The notes below the pieces were generated by a model, which saw only the letters and a program-made list of their open reading frames with translations, searched no databases and was not told the origin of the DNA. Source: Kineococcus xinjiangensis (GTDB taxonomy: Bacteria; Actinomycetota; Actinomycetes; Actinomycetales; Kineococcaceae). Taken from it: a DNA stretch of 64,000 bases. Location: assembly GCF_002934625.1 (NCBI RefSeq), contig NZ_PTJD01000014.1:62001-126000 (forward strand), written 5' to 3'. Both the position numbers and the translations under genes were made by a program. Below are positions 60,024-64,000 of this stretch, in pieces; within the stretch, counting starts at the first letter, position 1, and the number at the start of each line of letters is the position of its first letter.

Positions 60024-60617
60024 ATGCACTTCGTGATGCCCGCTTCCGCCCGTCCGCGTCTCTTCGGCGCCCTGGCGGCCGTGGTGCTCGGCGCCACCGC
60101 GCTCGTGGTCTCCCCCGCCACCCAGGCTGCGGCAGCGGACTCCCCGGTCTGCTACCGCGGCCCGAGCGAGAGCGTCTACTACAAGCTCACGAACGTCGCG
60201 ACCGGCAAGGTCCTCGACGTGAAGAGCAAGTCCACCGCCGCGGGCGCGCGCCTCGTGCAGTACAGCTACAACGGCGGCACCAACCAGCAGTGGCGCTTCG
60301 TGTGCGTGAACGGTGGTGCGTACAAGATCGTCGCGCGTCACAGCGGTCAGGTCATCGACGTCCCGAACGCCACCACCGCCGAGGGCGCCTTCCTGCAGCA
60401 GTGGCCGGCCAACGGCAGCACCGCTCAGGCGTGGTACGTCGGGCGCGTCAGCAGCCTCGACAGCGGCCACATGACCTTCGAGCTGCAGAACCTCGGCAAC
60501 AAGAAGGTCATCGACGTCGCCGCTGACGGTGTGAGCATCGTGCAGTCGACGAGCACCACCGCTTCCGGCAACAAGCGCCAGCAGTGGATCTTCGACCAGG
60601 TCGCGACCGTCTCCTGA
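60024..60617 (+). CDS. Secreted RICIN (CBM13-like) lectin protein
   Basis: A 197-residue exported protein: signal peptide to about residue 38 (ATQAAAA) and a RICIN beta-trefoil over the rest, with QxW-type motifs NQQWRFVCV, AQAWYVGRV and RQQWIFDQV and the repeated GKVLDVKSK/GQVIDVPNA segments. There is no catalytic domain; it probably binds galactose- or arabinose-containing glycans. AAGGAG lies 4 nt before ATG 60024, and an AT-rich stretch (59941-59968) upstream may be its promoter. Confidence 0.88.
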   Translation: MHFVMPASARPRLFGALAAVVLGATALVVSPATQAAAADSPVCYRGPSESVYYKLTNVATGKVLDVKSKSTAAGARLVQYSYNGGTNQQWRFVCVNGGAYKIVARHSGQVIDVPNATTAEGAFLQQWPANGSTAQAWYVGRVSSLDSGHMTFELQNLGNKKVIDVAADGVSIVQSTSTTASGNKRQQWIFDQVATVS

Positions 60618-60727
60618 CCTGAGGAGCGGCTGACCGCCCTGATCGAGCTGTTCCGTCAGCAACCGGTCGGCAGGAGCAGCACGGAGGCGCAGAAGCAGGG
60701 CCGCGTCGACGGCTTCGTTCCGAACGA

Positions 60728-60789
60728 CAGACAGCAGTGAACCTCGGGACCGGTGCGACAGCGCCGGTCCCGAGGTTCACTGCTGTCTG
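60728..60789. terminator. Very long perfect hairpin after the RICIN gene
   Basis: A 26-bp perfect stem (60728-60753 with 60764-60789) and a 10-nt loop, 110 bp past the RICIN stop. No T-tract follows. Its length is well above the usual terminator. The remaining gap, 60790-61110, shows no gene or repeat that I can support. Confidence 0.65.
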
Positions 60790-61110
60790 GCCCGCAGAGC
60801 GGGCCCTCAGCGGAGGACGGGGACTCCCGTCGGATCCAGCCCCTCCACGAGGCGGTGAGCGGTCGACCGCTGCGCGAACCACCAGACCTCCGTCGGCGGC
60901 GGTCGTCGAGGTGCTTGAGGACGAGGGCTGCGGCGCTGACGCGCTGCGGCAGGGGCCGACGTCACGCCGGACCCGCCGGCGGTTCCCGATGCGTCCGATG
61001 TCGCCACCGGCCGCTCCCCCGAACCTCGAGGAGCGGCCGCGACGGCCGTCAGGGTCGTCTCGGCGTCTCCCGCGGAGGCGCGAACGCCGAGCCGCCGAAC
61101 GGCTCGACGT

Positions 61111-63879
61111 TCACCGCAAGCGCCAGAGGTGGTCGCGGGTGCCGCTGTCGAGCCACTGCAGACAGGCGGCACCCGCCGCCGTCGATGCGTCCTGCACACC
61201 GAGGACCAGGTCGCTGTTGGCGTTGCGCAAGCGGATCTCGTCACCGTTGCCGGTGACCGCGATGCGCCACAGGTGGTCGCGCGTGCCGGTGTCGCTCCAC
61301 TGGAGGACGGCCGCCCCGTTCGCAGTCGAGGCGGCCGCGACCCCCAGGACCTTGCCGCTGTTCTGGTTGCGGATGCGGAAGGTGCCGTCCCCGTCGGGGA
61401 CGAAGGCCCAGCCGTGGTCAGCGGTGCCGGAGTCATACCACTGCACCGCCCGAGCGCCGTCCTCGACAGCGGCGTTCTGCACCCCGAGGAGCAGACCGCT
61501 GTTGACGTTCTGCAGCCTCACCCAGCCGTCCGGGAGGATCTGCCACTGGTGGTCGACCGCGCCGGTGTCGGACCACTGCAGCAGGGTGGCGCCTTCGCTG
61601 GTGGACCCCCCGGACACGCCGAGCACCTTGCCGCTGTTGCGGTTCACCAGCTTGACGTGGCCGCCGCCGATGTCGACCAGCTTCCAGTCGTGGTCCGGCG
61701 TTCCCGAGTCGGCCCACTGCACCACCGCGGCGCCGTCGGTCACGGCCATGCCGCTGACGCCGAGGACCTTGCCGCTGTGGCGGTTGCGGATGCGGACGTA
61801 CCCGCCGGCCGGGACGAGTTCCCACTGGTGGTCCGGGGTTCCGGTGTCACCCCACTGCAGCGCGGCAGCGCCGTCGGCGGTGCCCATGCCTGCGACCCCG
61901 ACGACGAGACCGCTGCGGCGGTTGCGCAGCCGCACGTAGGCGGACTTGGTGGGGTTGGTCCAGTAGACGGTGGCGTGCTGGTTGTGGGTGTCGAAGTACG
62001 GCTTGAGCACGACCGTCGCCCCGTCGGCCCGGGCCGTGAACGTGAGCGGGGTCGCCGTCGGCGCGATCGAGCCGGGGTCGAGCACGGGTAGCTGCGTCAG
62101 CGTCACCGGGCTGGGGGCTGGGGGCGTCGCGGGCTTCACCGGCTGGGTGAAGGGGCCGTACTGCCCGGCCAGCAGGACCGGTCCGTAGCTGATCGACTGC
62201 ACCGCGGGGTCGTCCGGCGTGGAGGTGAGCGCCAGCCGCATGGGCAGCGTGACGACGAGGGTGTCGCCGTCGGCCCACGTGCGGGTGATCGGGGCGTAGG
62301 CGCCGGCCCTGACGGACTGGCGCGCGCCGTTGACCGCGACGGTCGCGCCGGTGGCCCACGCGGGGATGCGCACGGCCAGGGTGGCACTGCCGGAGCCGCG
62401 CACGGTGAGCGTGCTCGTCCGACCCGCCGGGTAGTCCGTCGTCTGGGTCACGGTGAACCCGGTGGTCGACCAGGTCAGCACGGAGGGGATGAACAGGTTG
62501 ACGTAGAGCGTGCGGCCGCTGGAGAAGTAGATGGAGTCGTTGAGCTTGGCGAACGTCTCCAGGCTGCTGGCGGTGTCGCACCAGAAGGTGTCGTAGTCGT
62601 CGTCGTACACCTTGGCCCCGCCGGGGCGCAGGTCGAGGTAGTAGGTGACGCGACCGTGCCGGCTGGTGGCGTCCTGCTGCGGCAGGATCTCGTTGTAGAG
62701 GGCCCACTCGTAGTAGTCCATGAGATCGGCACGGGTGGGATCGAGGAAGAACAGCTCGCGTGCGATCTTGAGCATGTTGTAGACGTTGCACACCTCGCAC
62801 GAGGCGTAGGAGAGCCGGTTGGAGATCTGACCGGGACCCCGGAAGAGTTCCCCGTCGCTGTTGCCGCCGGTGCAGTAGGTGTGGTGGTTCAGCACCATGT
62901 TCCAGAAGTTGCGGGCGATGTCGAGGTAGCGGCTGCTGCCCGTCGCCTGGTACTCCTTCACCGCACCCACGACCTTGGCGATCTGGGTGTTGGCGTGCAT
63001 GCCCTCAAGCTGGTTCCGGTTGGCGGCCAGCGGGTCGAACAGCCGCTTGTGGTCGAAGCGCTGCGCGACGGTCAGCCACCGGCTGTTCCCGGTGAGTTGG
63101 TAGAGGTTGGCCAGCACCTCGTTCATGCCGCCGAACTCGATGTCGAGGTCGCGCTGGAGCGCTTCCGCGCCGCGCTGGGCGGTGTGCCGGTCCACCCAGT
63201 CCGCCAGCTTCAGCAGCACGTCCAGCGCCTGATCATTGCCGAGCAGGCGGTGAGCGTCGAGCAGACCCGCCATGATCTTGTGCGTGGTGTACCAGACGAC
63301 GATGTACTCGCCGTTCTGCATGCGGGTGAAGTGGCTCACCGGGAACGCGTTGAGGTAGCCCGCGGGCAGGCCGGCCGCGACGGCGTTGGCCTGGCACTTG
63401 CCCAACTCGGACACGAGGTAGGTGACCTTGCTCCGCAGCGTCGCGTCGCCGGTGGCGGCGACAGCCAGGGAAGCCCCGGACAGGTAGTGGCCCGTGGTGT
63501 GCCCGCGCCAGATCCACGTGGGGCTCTCCCAGCCCCCGCAGGGGGCGGCACCCTGCGTCGACAGCTTCGCGGTGGCCCGGAAGCTGTAGAGCAGGCGGTT
63601 CATGTCCAGGAACCGCATGTAGGCGAGCCGGCGGTTCTGGGCGTCGAGGAAGCGCCCGGCGGTGAGCCGCACGACGCCCGCGGCGAAGGGGCGGGCGCGC
63701 ACACCGAAATCGGGGCGGGCGTTGGGCACCGGCGCGACGGCTGCGCGGGCGCTGGGCGCGGCGAAGGCCTGCGCCCCGAGCGCAACTCCCGTCGCGCCCC
63801 CGGCGAGGAGAACGCTGCGGCGACTCGCGCCGGCGGGTGGCGCCGAGGTGGGGTCGGAATCGGTCGGGGGGCGCGTCAT
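61111..63879 (-). CDS. Tat-exported GH127-type (DUF1680) glycosidase with RICIN tail
   Basis: A 922-residue exported enzyme. SRRSVLLAGGATGVALGAQA near the start is a Tat signal. About 45-600 is the DUF1680 (alpha/alpha)6 domain: FLDMNRLLYSFRATAKL, WIWRGHTTGHYLSGASLA, YASCEVCNVYNMLKIARELF (active-site Cys region), then a beta domain. This is the family of beta-L-arabinofuranosidases. From about 615 to the end is a long string of about 50-residue RICIN modules with DHxW motifs (PDHQWELV, PDHDWKLV, VDHQWQIL, ADHGWAFV, RDHLWRIA, RDHLWRLR). ATG 63879 has GGAG 6 nt upstream. Confidence 0.9.
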   Translation of the reverse strand: MTRPPTDSDPTSAPPAGASRRSVLLAGGATGVALGAQAFAAPSARAAVAPVPNARPDFGVRARPFAAGVVRLTAGRFLDAQNRRLAYMRFLDMNRLLYSFRATAKLSTQGAAPCGGWESPTWIWRGHTTGHYLSGASLAVAATGDATLRSKVTYLVSELGKCQANAVAAGLPAGYLNAFPVSHFTRMQNGEYIVVWYTTHKIMAGLLDAHRLLGNDQALDVLLKLADWVDRHTAQRGAEALQRDLDIEFGGMNEVLANLYQLTGNSRWLTVAQRFDHKRLFDPLAANRNQLEGMHANTQIAKVVGAVKEYQATGSSRYLDIARNFWNMVLNHHTYCTGGNSDGELFRGPGQISNRLSYASCEVCNVYNMLKIARELFFLDPTRADLMDYYEWALYNEILPQQDATSRHGRVTYYLDLRPGGAKVYDDDYDTFWCDTASSLETFAKLNDSIYFSSGRTLYVNLFIPSVLTWSTTGFTVTQTTDYPAGRTSTLTVRGSGSATLAVRIPAWATGATVAVNGARQSVRAGAYAPITRTWADGDTLVVTLPMRLALTSTPDDPAVQSISYGPVLLAGQYGPFTQPVKPATPPAPSPVTLTQLPVLDPGSIAPTATPLTFTARADGATVVLKPYFDTHNQHATVYWTNPTKSAYVRLRNRRSGLVVGVAGMGTADGAAALQWGDTGTPDHQWELVPAGGYVRIRNRHSGKVLGVSGMAVTDGAAVVQWADSGTPDHDWKLVDIGGGHVKLVNRNSGKVLGVSGGSTSEGATLLQWSDTGAVDHQWQILPDGWVRLQNVNSGLLLGVQNAAVEDGARAVQWYDSGTADHGWAFVPDGDGTFRIRNQNSGKVLGVAAASTANGAAVLQWSDTGTRDHLWRIAVTGNGDEIRLRNANSDLVLGVQDASTAAGAACLQWLDSGTRDHLWRLR

Positions 63880-63917
63880 CGGGCACTCCGGCACTGGGAG
63901 AGAGGGAGGAACTACAG

Positions 63918-63935
63918 GATGTGAGCGCTAACATC
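63918..63935. promoter_or_regulatory. LacI-type operator of the GH127 gene
   Basis: GATGTGAGCGCTAACATC is an 18-bp palindrome with one mismatched pair and a CG centre. It is of the TGTTAGCGCTAACA type used by LacI-family sugar regulators of actinobacteria. It lies 38 bp before the start codon, where a bound repressor would block transcription. No LacI gene is within reach in this window on that side. Confidence 0.65.
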
Positions 63936-64000
63936 GCGGCGCCGCTCGAGTGTCGAGGGCCTCGGATCCCTTGTCAATGCTCAGCTGAGGGGGCCGTGGT

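Noticed and set aside
60790-61110. Open frames in the gap after the long hairpin
   Set aside because: All are low-complexity, lack ribosome sites and show no family motif.

Overview
The window is about 64 kb of very GC-rich DNA with dense genes, many GTG starts, G/C-ending codons, strong GGAGG-type ribosome sites and frequent 4-nt ATGA/GTGA gene overlaps. This is typical of a soil or plant-surface Actinomycete. The gene content (PelF-type glycosyltransferase, ECF sigma factors, many secreted glycosidases, LacI-type regulators) would fit a Kineococcus-like member of the Kineosporiales, but that placement is inference. No rRNA, tRNA or CRISPR array was seen.

Left part (1-18 kb): a sugar-binding lipoprotein cut by the window edge with three phased operator sites, a YihS/mannose-isomerase-like aldose-ketose isomerase, a decayed secreted-protein gene, a secreted family-1 pectate lyase, a transposase remnant split by a small palindromic element, a LacI regulator divergent from an MFS pump, a phosphotransferase, a cytochrome P450, an ECF sigma factor with a SnoaL-like tail beside a VOC protein, a second MFS exporter, and a serine hydrolase coupled to a DoxX-like protein.

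Middle part (18-30 kb): a polysaccharide-use operon on the minus strand (2-hydroxyacid dehydrogenase, DUF2264 protein, ABC binding protein and two permeases, DUF624 protein, secreted GH30 galactanase-like enzyme). It is divergent from a regulator that joins a DeoR-type DNA-binding domain to a LacI-type sugar sensor, followed by a ThuA-like protein. The likely job is sensing, cutting and importing a plant galactan or related glycan.

The most interesting part (30.6-45.2 kb) looks like an exopolysaccharide locus resembling both bacterial Pel and fungal galactosaminogalactan (GAG) systems. It has a GH114 endo-galactosaminidase-like lipoprotein, two Agd3/CE18-like deacetylases (one secreted with FN3 domains, one without a signal peptide), a coiled-coil protein, a PelF-type GT4, a polytopic membrane protein, a GH4 alpha-galactosidase-like enzyme, an MCP-PilZ fusion and a GGDEF-EAL protein. 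The core genes overlap by 4 nt. The last two genes suggest c-di-GMP control, and an eight-copy GGCAGT repeat lies just before the GGDEF-EAL gene.

Right part (45-64 kb): MarR regulator, soluble AmiC-like sensor, GT39-like membrane enzyme with an in-frame 15-bp repeat, luciferase-like monooxygenase, a Ser/Gly repeat protein, an epimerase, an HSL-type esterase, an ECF42-type sigma factor with its DGPF partner, a 14-bp minisatellite, and a DMT exporter/LysR pair. Then comes a 3.3-kb IS5-type element whose 18-bp terminal repeats enclose the transposase plus LysR, DapA-like and VOC genes. The window ends with a secreted RICIN protein and a Tat-exported GH127-type enzyme with a long RICIN tail under a LacI-type operator.
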